A stretch of 64,000 bases of DNA, taken from positions 1 to 64,000 of the forward strand of contig JBAOHV010000023.1 in assembly GCA_037045265.1 (NCBI GenBank), in the 5' to 3' direction. Of the stretch, positions 9,951-19,548 are shown piece by piece. A program made the translations under genes and the position numbers. Positions within the stretch are counted from its first letter, which is position 1. Each line of letters begins with the position of its first letter. The DNA comes from JBAOHV01 sp037045265. GTDB taxonomy: Bacteria; Actinomycetota; Acidimicrobiia; Acidimicrobiales; Microtrichaceae. Below the pieces are notes generated by a model. That model saw only the letters and a list, made by a program, of their open reading frames with translations, was not told where the DNA came from and did no database searches.

Positions 9951-12002
9951 ATGCGTACTTATTTTCTGTCTGCCACCGAGCCCAATGTTGGCTTGACCTC
10001 GGTGGCTCTGGGCTTGTTACGGACGCTGCAGCGCAGTGGCCTGAAAGTGGCATTTGTCAAGCCGGTGACCAAGCGTACCCCGGAGTCGGAGCCGTCCGTT
10101 TTGTTTGCGCGCAGTATTTGCCATCTCAACAACACGCCTGCCCCGTTGCCGATGAGCCTGGTGACCCAGCAGGTGACCAGTGGCAAGACCGATGATCTGC
10201 TGGAAGAGATTGTCAGCATGGCGCTAACCAATTCCCAGGGTGCCGATGTACTGGTGGTGGAGGGCATCCATGCGGACCCAACCCGCGCCTTCATTCCGCA
10301 GCTTTCGGCTGACATTTCAAAAAGCCTGCAAGCGGACGTGGTGTTGGTCGCCAGCGGTGCTGACGCCGAGGGCCTTGCCCAAACCCACTACGTCATTTCC
10401 CGCATTCGGGGCTCAGGACGGCGGGTTGAAGGGGTGATTTTTAACCGAGTGGGCGCGGATTTTGATGCGGCAGCGGCGTCGAGCCAGCTGGATGGGGTGC
10501 CGATCTGGGGCATGGTGCGTGATAACCCGGCGCTGTCCGCTCCGCGAATGCTTGATATTGCCCGCCACTTGGAAGCTGAGGTGATGATCGAAGGCGAACT
10601 TGCCATCCGCCGGGCGCATGAGACTGTGGTCTGTGCCCGCTCGGTCTCAGAAGTGATTCCACGGCTCAAGCCCGGTGCACTGGTGATCAGCGCTGGCGAC
10701 CGCGACGACGTGATTCTGGCGACGGCGCTGGCAGCCAGCAATGGCATCGAGTTGGCTGGTTTGGTGCTGACGCACCATAGCTTCATCAGCCCTCGTATCG
10801 AGCGCTTCGGCTCGCGCGCCTTTCGAAGTGGGTTGCCGGTGTTGCGCACCGGTGGCGACACTTACGAAACTGCGGCCGCGATCAGTCGTTTTCCGCAGGC
10901 GGTGCCGCAGGATGACCTGGTGCGCATGAATGCGGTGATCGAGAGTGTTGCCGAAGGTCTGGACGCATTGGCGATTTGTGAGGGACTGGAGCACGCCACC
11001 TCGCGACGCATGTCGCCACCAGCGTTCCGTTATCAACTGATCCAGAAGGCGCGCGCCGCCAACAAACGCATCGTGCTGCCCGAGGGCGATGAGCCGCGCA
11101 CCATTCGTGCGGCCGTCATCTGCACCGAAAAACGCATCGCACGTTGCGTGTTGCTGGGACAGCGCAAGGTGATCGAGTCGGTCGCCGATGCGATGGGTGT
11201 CGAACTGCCCATGGAGCTGGAGATTCTTGACCCGCACGAGATTGCGGGGCGCTTTGTGGAACCGATGGTGTCCCTGCGCAAGACCAAGGGTTTGACCGCC
11301 AGCCAGGCACTGGTGGCACTGGAAGACACTGTGGTGCTGGGCACCATGATGCTGGCCGTGGATGAGGTGGACGGTCTGGTCAGTGGTGCGGTGCACACCA
11401 CCGCCAACACAGTGCGGCCGGCGCTGCAGCTGATCCGCACCGCGCCCGGGTCGTCCATTGTGTCGTCATGCTTTTTCATGCTGATGCCGGACCAGGTGCT
11501 GGTGTACGCCGACTGTGCGGTCAACCCCGATCCAACGGCAGCGGAACTTGCCGAGATTGCGCGTCAAAGTGCCGACAGCGCCGAGGCCTTTGGCATTGAT
11601 GCCAAGGTGGCGATGATCAGCTACAGCACCGGCGCCTCCGGCGCGGGCGACGATGTGGAAAAAGTGCGAGCCGCTACGGCGTTGGCCAAGTCGCGTTGGC
11701 CGGATCTGGTGATCGACGGTCCAATGCAATACGACGCAGCGACCGTGCAGGAAGTGGCGGCACAGAAAGCGCCCGGGAGCGCGGTCGCGGGTCAGGCCTC
11801 GGTGTTTATCTTCCCCGACCTGAATACCGGCAACACCACCTACAAGGCAGTGCAACGTTCGGCCAATGTGGTCTCGGTTGGACCGATGCTGCAGGGCCTG
11901 CGCAAGCCGGTCAATGATCTGTCACGCGGTGCCCTGGTGGACGATATCGTGTTCACCATTGCGCTCACCGCGATTCAGGCGGAAGCCTTGAAGAAAGTCT
12001 GA
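9951..12002 (+). CDS. pta: Phosphate acetyltransferase, long form
   Basis: Interconverts acetyl-CoA and acetyl phosphate in the Pta-AckA pathway. At about 683 aa this is the long proteobacterial form. The N-terminal P-loop-like domain (residues 1 to about 220) starts MRTYFLSATEPNVGLTSVAL, a degenerate BioD-like fold. A DRTGG regulatory domain follows (about 220-340; GALVISAGDRDDVILA). The catalytic PTA_PTB domain occupies about 365-683 (RIVLPEGDEPRTIRAA, DGPMQYDAA, VFIFPDLNTGNTTYKA). I chose the ATG at 9951 over an in-frame TTG at 9945. The frame is intact. ackA is not in the window. Confidence 0.95.
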   Translation: MRTYFLSATEPNVGLTSVALGLLRTLQRSGLKVAFVKPVTKRTPESEPSVLFARSICHLNNTPAPLPMSLVTQQVTSGKTDDLLEEIVSMALTNSQGADVLVVEGIHADPTRAFIPQLSADISKSLQADVVLVASGADAEGLAQTHYVISRIRGSGRRVEGVIFNRVGADFDAAAASSQLDGVPIWGMVRDNPALSAPRMLDIARHLEAEVMIEGELAIRRAHETVVCARSVSEVIPRLKPGALVISAGDRDDVILATALAASNGIELAGLVLTHHSFISPRIERFGSRAFRSGLPVLRTGGDTYETAAAISRFPQAVPQDDLVRMNAVIESVAEGLDALAICEGLEHATSRRMSPPAFRYQLIQKARAANKRIVLPEGDEPRTIRAAVICTEKRIARCVLLGQRKVIESVADAMGVELPMELEILDPHEIAGRFVEPMVSLRKTKGLTASQALVALEDTVVLGTMMLAVDEVDGLVSGAVHTTANTVRPALQLIRTAPGSSIVSSCFFMLMPDQVLVYADCAVNPDPTAAELAEIARQSADSAEAFGIDAKVAMISYSTGASGAGDDVEKVRAATALAKSRWPDLVIDGPMQYDAATVQEVAAQKAPGSAVAGQASVFIFPDLNTGNTTYKAVQRSANVVSVGPMLQGLRKPVNDLSRGALVDDIVFTIALTAIQAEALKKV

Positions 12003-12041
12003 ACAACATTTCAGAAGTCGGGTGCGCCACAATATCGGGCC

Positions 12042-13352
12042 ATGCGCGCCGTGCCCACCCACTTTTCCCCTCTGGCTGAACGCCTGCGACCCAGAACGCT
12101 GGCGCAGGTGATTGGCCAGCAGCATCTGCTCGGTCCGGGCATGGCGCTGCGCTTGGCATTTGAGTCTGGGCAACCGCACAGCTGTATCCTGTGGGGTCCC
12201 CCGGGCACAGGCAAAACCACCATTGCGCGGCTGATGGCCGATGCGTTTGACGCCCAGTTCATCACCATCAGTGCCGTGCTCGGCGGCATGAAGGAGATCC
12301 GTGAGGCGGTTGAGCTGGCGCAAAGCGCGCGCACAGGTTTGGAGCAACGGCGCAGCATCTTGTTTGTCGATGAGGTGCACCGCTTCAACAAGAGCCAGCA
12401 GGATGCGTTTTTGCCGCATGTCGAAAGTGGCCTGTTCACCTTCATCGGCGCGACCACTGAGAATCCCTCGTTCGAGGTCAACTCGGCCCTGCTGTCGCGC
12501 GCGGTGGTCTACGTGCTGCAGCCGCTGGCACCCGAAGATTTGAAAACAATTGTGCTGGTAGCTCAGGAACAACAAGCGCTTCCAGCTATCGATGAAGTAG
12601 CGGTCAGTCGCCTGGTGGCGTATGCCGATGGTGACGCGCGGCGCTTGCTCAATACGTTGGAGACGTTGGCGGTAGCGGCGCTACAGGAAAAAGTGCCGGA
12701 AATCAGCGACGCCTGGCTGCTGCAGGTGCTGGGTGAGCGCCTGCGCCGCTATGACAAAGGCGGTGAGCAGTTCTACGACACCATCTCGGCCCTGCACAAA
12801 AGTGTGCGGGGCAGTGACCCCGACGCCGCGTTGTACTGGCTGGTGCGTATGCTCGATGGTGGGGCTGATCCGCGCTATCTGGCGCGACGTTTGATTCGCA
12901 TGGCCAGCGAGGACATTGGTCTGGCGGATCCGAGGGCCTTGCGGCTGGCGCTGGACGCAGCTGAAGTCTATGAGCGCCTGGGTACCCCGGAAGGTGAGCT
13001 GGCACTGGCGGAGTGTGTGGTTTACCTGGCGGTGGCGCCCAAATCCAATGCCGTCTACAAGGCCTACAACGAGGCGCGGGCCTGGGTCAAGAAAGACGCC
13101 ACCCGTGCGGTCCCGCTGCATTTGCGCAACGCGCCAACGCGGCTGATGAAAACGCTGGACTATGGCAAAGGCTACCGCTATGCCCATGACGAAGAAGACG
13201 GGTTTGCCGCTGGGGAGTGCTACTTGCCCGAGGGCATGGCCGAGCCGGGTTTTTATCAACCGGTCGAGCGTGGACTGGAGATTCGGATAGCCGAGAAACT
13301 GCGTCATCTGAAAGAACGCAATTCAGCGGCGACGGCAAGGCGAAATGCCTGA
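12042..13352 (+). CDS. rarA: Replication-associated recombination protein A (AAA+ ATPase)
   Basis: An AAA+ clamp-loader-like ATPase (also MgsA/RarA) acting at stalled replication forks. The 436-aa frame is clean. It shows PLAERLRPRTLAQVIGQQHL at the N-terminus, Walker A GPPGTGKTT, Walker B ILFVDEVHRFNKSQQD, sensor 1 FIGATTENPSFEV and sensor 2 ADGDARRLLNTLE, followed by the tetramerisation region (DPDAALYWLVRML, KSNAVYKAYNEA). It lies 39 bp after pta on the same strand. It is the last complete gene before the change of genome signature near 13,600. Confidence 0.95.
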   Translation: MRAVPTHFSPLAERLRPRTLAQVIGQQHLLGPGMALRLAFESGQPHSCILWGPPGTGKTTIARLMADAFDAQFITISAVLGGMKEIREAVELAQSARTGLEQRRSILFVDEVHRFNKSQQDAFLPHVESGLFTFIGATTENPSFEVNSALLSRAVVYVLQPLAPEDLKTIVLVAQEQQALPAIDEVAVSRLVAYADGDARRLLNTLETLAVAALQEKVPEISDAWLLQVLGERLRRYDKGGEQFYDTISALHKSVRGSDPDAALYWLVRMLDGGADPRYLARRLIRMASEDIGLADPRALRLALDAAEVYERLGTPEGELALAECVVYLAVAPKSNAVYKAYNEARAWVKKDATRAVPLHLRNAPTRLMKTLDYGKGYRYAHDEEDGFAAGECYLPEGMAEPGFYQPVERGLEIRIAEKLRHLKERNSAATARRNA

Positions 13353-13390
13353 TTCTTCGAGCCTCGGGCGGGAGGGGTTTCCGGGTTGAG

Positions 13391-13600
13391 TCAGGACTGC
13401 TGGGATGCGGCGCGCCCGAGTGGCTTGAATTTGCCAATTTGCGCCGGCACCACAAAGGCCTTGACCGCAATACCCGGTTGGCTTTCATGATCGTCGGGGC
13501 TGTGAGCGTGGTGCGCGCCCTCGTGAGATTCGGCCGCAATTTCCACGAGTTGCCCTGCCAACCAGGCCGTCACCGCCTGATCCGGTTCGGTCTCGGACGT
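13391..13600 (-). CDS. Hypothetical protein, C-terminal fragment cut by the composition junction
   Basis: An open frame on the minus strand ends at 13391. It encodes about 70 residues including TAWLAGQLVEIAAES, a His/Asp-rich segment (HEGAHHAHSPDDHES) and FVVPAQIGKFKPLGR. It looks like the C-terminus of a protein whose upstream part is replaced at about 13,600 by repeat DNA of a different character. I do not recognise the family. A GTG at 13571-13573 could serve as a start, but no ribosome binding site supports it. It converges on rarA. It could also be a chance frame; codon use fits the betaproteobacterial side. Confidence 0.3.
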   Translation of the reverse strand, partial: TSETEPDQAVTAWLAGQLVEIAAESHEGAHHAHSPDDHESQPGIAVKAFVVPAQIGKFKPLGRAASQQS

Positions 13601-13604
13601 CGAC

Positions 13605-13690
13605 CGATCCCGCCCGATCCCGCCCGTTCCCGCCCGTTCCCGCCCGATCCCGCCCGATCCCGCCCGATCCCGCCCGATCCCGCCCGTTCT
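13605..13690. repeat. Tandem 10-bp repeat (CGATCCCGCC/CGTTCCCGCC)
   Basis: Eight to nine head-to-tail copies of a 10-bp unit CG(A/T)TCCCGCC occupy this stretch and run directly into the palindrome at 13686. The two unit variants are interspersed. Together with the palindrome this marks the first clearly actinobacterial sequence. No gene is visible between here and the aldehyde dehydrogenase start at 13897. Confidence 0.9.
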
Positions 13691-13736
13691 GTTGTGCAGA
13701 ACGGGAAGGGACCCTTCCCGTTCTGCACAACAGAAC
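13686..13736. repeat. Long perfect palindrome, family A
   Basis: Arms of 25 bp (13686-13710 and 13712-13736) are perfect inverted copies around a single central A. Each arm begins GTTCTGTTGTGCAGAAC, itself a small hairpin (GTTCTG/CAGAAC). A close relative lies at 17433-17488, so this is a dispersed element of the actinobacterial genome. It is about 160 bp upstream of the aldehyde dehydrogenase. There is no T-run, so an intrinsic terminator is not clear. Confidence 0.9.
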
Positions 13737-13896
13737 CGGGTTGGGGCCCGTCCGAGGTAGCTCCTGAACGGGTCGCGGGCTCCGCTGTCGGGGCCCGGGG
13801 GTACTCTGCGCCCGACGCTTCAGTTCGGTGCTGCGCACGCCGAGTCGGACGAGTCGATCCGGCCAGCACGCCGACACGACACACCAGGGGGACCAG

Positions 13897-15339
13897 GTGA
13901 AGGTCTACGAGAACCTGTACATCAACGGCGAGTGGGTGCCGTCATCCGGCACCAAGACGCTCGAGGTCGTCGACTCCGCAACCGAAGAGGTCATCGGTCG
14001 GGTGCCCGAGGGCACCGCCGCGGACGTCGACGCCGCGGTCGCAGCCGCAAAGGCAGCGTTCGACTCGTGGTCCCAGACCCCGGTCGACGTCCGCGCCAAG
14101 TACCTGCGAGACATCGGCGCCGCCCTCGCGCTGCGCTTCGACGACATCGTCGAGGTGATCACCTCCGAGGTCGGCTCGCCCAAGACGTTCGCCCAGATGG
14201 TCCAGGCCGGCCTCAGCCTCGGCGAGTGGGAGTCCTTCGCCAAGTTGGTCGAGGGCTACGCCTTCGAGGAGCAGGTCGGCAACAGCCTGGTGGTGCGTGA
14301 GCCGATCGGCGTGGTCGGCGCCATCACGCCGTGGAACTACCCGCTGTACCTGATCATCTGCAAGGTCGTCCCGGCCCTCGCCGCCGGCTGCACCGTGGTG
14401 CTCAAGCCGTCCGAGGTAACCCCGCTCAACGCCTACATCCTGGCCGAGGTGCATCGACGAGGTCGGCCTCCCCAAGGGCGTGTTCAACATGGTCGTCGGC
14501 ACCGGCCCCGAGGTCGGCGCCGCCATCTCCGGGCACCCCGACGTCGACATGGTGTCGTTCACCGGCTCGGGCCGCGCCGGCGCCGAGGTGTCCAAGGCCG
14601 CAGCGCCGACCGCCAAGCGCGTCGGCCTCGAGCTCGGCGGCAAGTCCGCCAACGTCGTGCTCGACGACGCCGATCCGAGCCGCCGTCGCAATGGGCGCCG
14701 TGTTCGGCTGCTACATCAACTCCGGCCAGACCTGCTCGGCGCTCACCCGACTGCTCGTTCCCGAGTCCCGCAAGCAGGAGTACATCGACGCCGTGGTCGA
14801 AGAGGCGTCCAAGGTGCAGCTGTGCGACCCCAAGGCCGACGAGCCCGACCTGTTCCACAACCTCGGACCGCTCTCGTCCAAGGCGCATCAGGAGCGGGTG
14901 CGCTCGCTTCATCCAGAAGGGCATCGACGAGGGCGCGACGCTCGCTCGTCGGCGGCGCCCGACCAGCCCGAGGGCTTCGACAAGGGCTTCTACGTGCAGC
15001 CGACCGTGTTCACCGACGTCACGCCCGACATGACGATCGCCCAGGAGGAGATCTTCGGCCCGGTGCTGTCGATCCTCACCTACACCGACGAGGACGACGC
15101 CGTCGCCATCGCCAACGGCACGGTCTACGGGCTTGTCGGGCGCAGTGCAGTCAGGCGACGTCGAGCGTGCCAAGGGCGTCGCCCGTCGGCTGCGCACCGG
15201 TCAGGTCGACGTCAACGGCGCGCCGTTCAACACCGAGGCGCCCTTCGGCGGCTACAAGCAGTCCGGCAACACCCGTGAGCGGGGCCGCTGGGGCCTCGAG
15301 GAGTTCCTCGAGACGAAGTCGATCCAGCTCCCGATGTGA
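13897..15339 (+). CDS. NAD(P)-dependent aldehyde dehydrogenase (several frameshifts)
   Basis: Oxidises an aldehyde to the acid with NAD(P)+. I place the start at GTG 13897 (VKVYENLYINGEWVPSSG), preceded by a CAGGGGG ribosome-binding sequence. Readable blocks in shifting frames cover the full family length (about 480 aa): the Rossmann part with ITPWNYPLYLIICKVVPALA and VVLKPSEVTPLNAY; FTGSGRAGAEV; LELGGKSANVVLDDA (general-base Glu); GCYINSGQTCSALTR (catalytic Cys); EEIFGPVLSILTY; and the C-terminal NTEAPFGGYKQSGNTRERG. Frame breaks fall near 14,452, 14,683, 14,908, 14,940 and 15,134, each explained by one extra base (GAGGTGCATCGAC for GAGGTCATCGAC, GGGCTTGTCGG for GGGCTGTCGG). Substrate specificity cannot be read; the sequence resembles broad ALDH-superfamily dehydrogenases. 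Confidence 0.9.
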
Positions 15340-15351
15340 AGTTTTCCAGGA

Positions 15352-15435
15352 ATTGCCGTTTGAGGCCCCGCAGGCTGGGGTAGAAGTACGGCAATCTCCC
15401 TTACGCGGTGGCCGAGTTCCCAGGAGCTCGGCCAC
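15352..15435. terminator. Two hairpins after the aldehyde dehydrogenase
   Basis: ATTGCCGT at 15352-15359 pairs with ACGGCAAT at 15388-15395. GTGGCCGAG at 15408-15416 pairs with CTCGGCCAC at 15427-15435. The second is a 9-bp GC-rich stem without a T-run. Their position between two same-strand genes suggests transcription termination or attenuation. The rest of the 15,340-15,555 gap shows nothing else. Confidence 0.5.
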
Positions 15436-15555
15436 TTGCGCGTCCGGGGTTCGGTTGGGTGCGCGGAAACGGCGGGGCGGTTGTTCGGCGACCGAAGTAG
15501 CTTGGGCCGCCGCCCGCACCTCCAGAGGCCCAGCCTCCCGACGCCCTGATCTCCC

Positions 15556-17548
15556 TTGACCCTCCTCACCCCCGATCCGGACCTGGCACCCGCCGACGAG
15601 GTCAACCTCGGACCCGACACCGGAGTCGACCGCGCCTCGACACAGGGCAGCTCCTCGACACAGGGCAGCATCACCCGACGGGGCGGCCGCCTCATCGCCC
15701 GGTTCGTGCGCATGCACCCGGGGCCGTTCGCCATGTCGCTCGTCGGCGGAGTCGCCTGGGCGGCGTGTGTCGTGGCCGCCAGCTACGTGCTCGGCCGGGT
15801 CACCGACGAGGTCATCGCGCCCGCGTTCTCCGACGAGGGCATCCCGGCGTCGACCGCGTGGTGGGCGGTGGCCGCGCTCTTCCTCGTCGGACTGGCCCGG
15901 GGCGTCTCGGTCGGTGTCCGTCGGTGGTTCGGCTCGCTGACCGAGGCCCGTACGCAACGGTCGTTGCGCACCGGCGTCGCCGAGCGGCTGCTCACCATGC
16001 CGCTGTCGAGCTATCGCCGCCGTCCCACCGGTGAGCTCCTGGCGACGGCGGACGTCGACGTCACCACCGCGGCCCAGATGCTCATGCCGCTGCCGTTCTC
16101 GCTCGGCGTCGTCGCCCTCATCGCGATCTCGCTCGTCAGCCTGTTCGCTGCGGACCCGGCGTTCGGCGTCGTGGCGCTGCTGCTGTTCCCGACCCTCACG
16201 CTGTGCAGCCGCTGGTACACCAACCGGGTCCACGAGCCGGCCGCCGAGGTCCAGGCCCGACTCGGCGACGTGTCGGCCATCGCGCACGAGAGCTTCGACG
16301 GCGTGCTCGTCGTCAAGACCCTCGGCCGCGAGGCGCAGGAACAGGAGCGGTTCGACGCCGCGGCCGACCGGCTGCGGACCCAGCGCCTGGTCGTCGCCCG
16401 CATGACGTCGTCGTTCGAACCGCTGCTCGACATGCTGCCCGAACCTCGGCACCGTGGCGCTTCTGCTCGCCGGGGCTTGGCGCATCGACCAGGGCGGCGC
16501 CACCCCGGGGGACCTGGTGCAGGCGGTCGCCCTGTTCGGATGGCTGGCGTTCCCGATGCGCATCGTCGGGTTCATGTTCGAGTCGATCCCGAGGGCCGTC
16601 GTGTCGATCGACCGGGTCGACTCGCTGACCGCCGAACCCGTCGACCCCGCCGTCGAGCACACGCCGGATCGGGACGACGCCGGTGCGGGCCGTGCCCGAC
16701 GGGCCCGCTGTCGCTCGAGCTGCGCGACGTCTCGTTCGCCTACGGCGACGCGGACGTGCTCGACGACGTGTCGTTCCGCGTCGAGCCCGGTGAGGTGGTC
16801 GCCCTCGTCGGGTCCACCGGCGCCGGCAAGTCGACGCTCACCCAGCTCCTGGTGCGGCTGGATGAACCGACCGGGGGCGCCGTCGAGCTCGGCGGTGTGC
16901 CCATCGACCAGCTCGACCCCGAACGACCTCCGCGCCGCGGTGTCGCTCGTGTTCCAGGAGTCGTACCTGTTCGCCTCGCCGGTGGCCGACAACGTGACGC
17001 TCGGACGCGACGTCCCGGACGACGGGTTGGCCGACGCACTCGACCGTGCCCGCGCCCGCCGGTTCGTCGAGCGCCTGTCCGATGCCGAACGGACCGTGGT
17101 CGGGGAGCGGGGAGTGACGCTGTCGGGTGGGCAGCGCCAGCGCGTCGCCCTGGCCCGGGCGTTGGCGGGTCGGCCCCGGGTCCTGGTGCTCGACGACGCC
17201 ACCTCGGCGGTCGACCCGGTGATCGAGGCCGAGATCCTCTCCGGCCTGCGTCGCGACGACACGACGATGGTCATCGTCGCCCACCGCCTGTCGACGATCC
17301 TGCTCGCCGACAAGGTCGTGCACCTCGACCAGGGGCGGGTGCGCGGCGTCGGCGCCCACGACGAGCTGCTCGCCGATCCCGAGTACGCGGCGCTGGTCAC
17401 CGCCTACGAGGACGACGACGCGGCCACCTGGCCCCGTTCTGTTGTGCAGAACGAGAAGGATCCTTCTCGTTCTGCACAACAGAACGGGATCAGTGGCAGG
17501 ACGGGATGGGTGGGAGAACGGGATGGGTGGGGACGACGGGATGGGTGA
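15556..17548 (+). CDS. ABC exporter half-transporter, subunit 1 (degenerate Walker B; frameshifted)
   Basis: A fused membrane plus nucleotide-binding half transporter, first of a heterodimeric pair. The proposed TTG start at 15556 is uncertain. Six membrane helices occupy roughly residues 50-320 (MSLVGGVAWAACVVAAS, AWWAVAALFLVGLARGV, LGVVALIAISLVSLF). The NBD has Walker A GSTGAGKST, Q-loop FQESYLFA, signature LSGGQRQRVALARAL and H-loop IVAHRLSTI. Walker B reads VLVLDDATSAVD: the catalytic glutamate is Asp, as in the non-hydrolysing half of TM287/288-type exporters. Frame breaks occur near 16,440, 16,690 and 16,925. The frame does not stop at the natural NBD end but runs through a family-A palindrome, adding about 45 residues. 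The substrate (lipid, drug or peptide) is unknown. Confidence 0.88.
17433..17488. repeat. Perfect 56-bp palindrome, family A, inside the ABC reading frame
   Basis: Arms 17433-17460 and 17461-17488 are exact inverted copies of 28 bp with no spacer. The sequence is a sister of the element at 13686 (same GTTCTGTTGTGCAGAACG core, A for G further in). It lies within the 3' end of the ABC subunit 1 frame and is followed at 17501-17547 by three copies of a 12-bp ACGGGATGGGTG repeat. Confidence 0.92.
17501..17547. repeat. Three copies of ACGGGATGGGTG
   Basis: Identical 12-mers begin at 17501, 17518 and 17536, separated by 5-6 bp. They fill the space between the palindrome and the start of ABC subunit 2 and encode the last residues of the subunit 1 frame. 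The last copy lies just upstream of the subunit 2 ATG and may supply its purine-rich ribosome-binding region (GTGAGGGGCG). Confidence 0.8.
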
Positions 17549-17559
17549 GGGGCGCTGAG

Positions 17560-19368
17560 ATGCCGATCCGACCCAACACCCCCGACGACGACGAGGACAT
17601 CGAGCCGATCCGGGCGCTCGACGTGCTGCGTGACGGCGTCCGTCGCACTCCCGAGCTCAAGCAGGGCTTCGTCGCCTCGCTGGCGTTCGCCATGGTCATG
17701 GCCTTCGGTCGGCTCGTCGTGCCGATCGCCATCCAGCAGATCCTCGACAAGGGCATCTCCGACGGCACTCCGGACTGGAACTTCGTGGTGTGGACGTGCG
17801 CGGCGTCGGCCGTCACGATCCTCGCGCTCGCCGTGCTCAACAAGGTCACCTACTTCCGGCTCGATGCGCACCGCCGAGAACGTGCTGTACGGGTTGCGGA
17901 CGCGGGCCTTCGCCCACGTGCACGAGCTGTCGATCGGGCACCACAACGAGGCGCGCAAGGGCGTTCTCGTCTCGAGGGTCACCTCCGACATCGAGACGCT
18001 CGCCCAGTTCGCGTCGTGGGGCGCGGTGAGCTGGGCGGTCAACTCGACGATGATCGTCGTCGCACTCACCGTCACGGCCGTCTACTCGTGGCAGATCGCG
18101 CTCGTGCTGCTCGTCGTGCTCGTGCCGCTGCTGCCGCTGATGCGGTTCGTGCAGCGCCGGCAGCTCACCGCGTACGACGACGCTCCGCAACAGCGTCGGC
18201 GACACGCTGTCGGAGGTGTCCGAGACCGTCGGCGGCATCCGGGTCATCAGGGCCTACGGCGACGTCGGCGGGGCCCGGCGACGACTGCACCAGCGGATCG
18301 AGCGCCAGTACCGGGCGCAGGTCCGGGCCCGCTTCTTCTTCGCCATCATGTTCCCGATCTCGGACCTGTTCAGCGGCCTCGCGCTCGCCGCGGTCGTCGG
18401 CGTCGGCGTGTGGTGGGGACCGGGCTGGGGGCTCCAGGCGGGAACGCTCGTCGCCTGCCTGTTCCTCACCAACCTGATCGTGCAGCCGGTCGCCGAGCTC
18501 GGAGAGGTGCTCGACCAGACCCAGACCGCTCTCGCCGGGTGGCGCAAGGTCCTGCGTCTGATGGACGAGCCCGTCGAGGTCGCCGAACCGGTCGACGGCG
18601 ACGCCGTGGTGCTGCCGACCGGGGCGCTCGATGTCTCGGTCGAGGGCGTCGAGTTCGCGTACGAGCCCGGCCACCCGGTGCTGCGCGGGGTGTCTCTGGA
18701 TCTGCCCGCCGGGATCAACGCCGCCATCGTCGGCGAGACCGGATCGGGAAAGTCGACGATGGCCAAGTTGCTGACCCGACTGGCGGACCCGACCAGCGGC
18801 CGGGTCCTGCTGGGCGGAACCGACCTGCCGCGACGTGTCGAAGTCGTCCCGTGTCTCGGCCATCAGGCTCGTGCCACAGGACGGGTTCCTGTTCGACACG
18901 ACCGTCGCCGAGAACGTCCGCATGGGACGCCCCGACGCCACCGACGACGAGGTGGCCGACGCGTTCGACCGCGCTCGACCTCGACTGGTGGGTCGACACG
19001 CTTCCCGAAGGGCTCGCGACCCCGGTCCGCGAGCGCGGCGACGCGCTGTCGGTGGGGGAGCGCCAGCTCGTCGCCCTGGCACGGGCCCAGCTCGCCGACC
19101 CCGGCCTACTGATCCTCGACGAGGCGACCTCTGCCGTCGACCCCGAGACAGAGCGCGCTGCTGGCCGACAGCGCTGGCGAAGGTCGCGGCGGGACGCACG
19201 ACGGTGTCGATCGCCCACCGCCTCTCGACCGCCGAGGCTGCCGACGTCGTCATCGTGTTCGACGCCGGTCGGATCGTGCAGATGGGCCCGCACTCAGAGC
19301 TCCTCGCCGAGGGTGGCGTGTACGGACGACTCCACGAGTCCTGGGTCGGCAACACCCGCGCCGCCTGA
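17560..19368 (+). CDS. ABC exporter half-transporter, subunit 2 (frameshifted)
   Basis: The partner of the preceding gene. The ATG at 17560 gives an acidic N-terminus (MPIRPNTPDDDEDIEPI), then the membrane domain (LAFAMVMAFGRLVVPIA, WIALVLLVVLVPLL-like helices, FFFAIMFPISDLFSG) and an NBD with Walker A GETGSGKST, Q-loop VPQDGFLFD and Walker B LLILDEATSAVD with an intact catalytic Glu. The signature is SVGERQLVAL instead of LSGGQ. Its Walker B therefore completes the hydrolysing site with the LSGGQ of subunit 1, and the other site is degenerate, as known in heterodimeric exporters. Frame breaks lie near 17,873, 18,183, 18,835, 18,972 and 19,160, all looking like single-base insertions. The stop TGA at 19366-19368 is the family end. 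Confidence 0.9.
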
Positions 19369-19548
19369 CCGGTCTGCGAAACCGGGATCTGGCTCGCAGT
19401 GGTCGAACCCGCCCCCACCGTCTGACGCCATCGGTGTCGCTCCACTGCGGTGGATGGGCTGGCTCCGTTCCCCTTCACCGACCGCGGGAATCCGCTGGGA
19501 CGGGAACAGGACCGTGGGGATACGATCCGCGGGAGGGAAGGGGGAGCC

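Noticed and set aside
1..13600. Horizontal transfer of the 13.6-kb betaproteobacterial block
   Set aside because: The block consists of core housekeeping genes in native order with no mobility genes at the boundary; chimeric assembly explains it better.
13605..13690. Tandem repeats as a CRISPR array
   Set aside because: The units are contiguous 10-mers without spacers and no cas genes are present.
13485..13884. Arg/Gly/Asp-rich frames across the 10-bp repeat and palindrome (both strands)
   Set aside because: They are translations of repeat DNA with no domain or ribosome site.
14440..15140. Programmed ribosomal frameshifting in ALDH, mdh or sdhA
   Set aside because: There are no slippery heptamers, and breaks occur at many positions in unrelated genes, each fixed by removing one base.
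15151..17400. A long open frame (about 749 codons) on the minus strand opposite ABC subunit 1
   Set aside because: It is a mirror of high-GC codon bias; it is rich in Arg/Pro/Gly without domains, while the plus strand shows complete ABC motifs.
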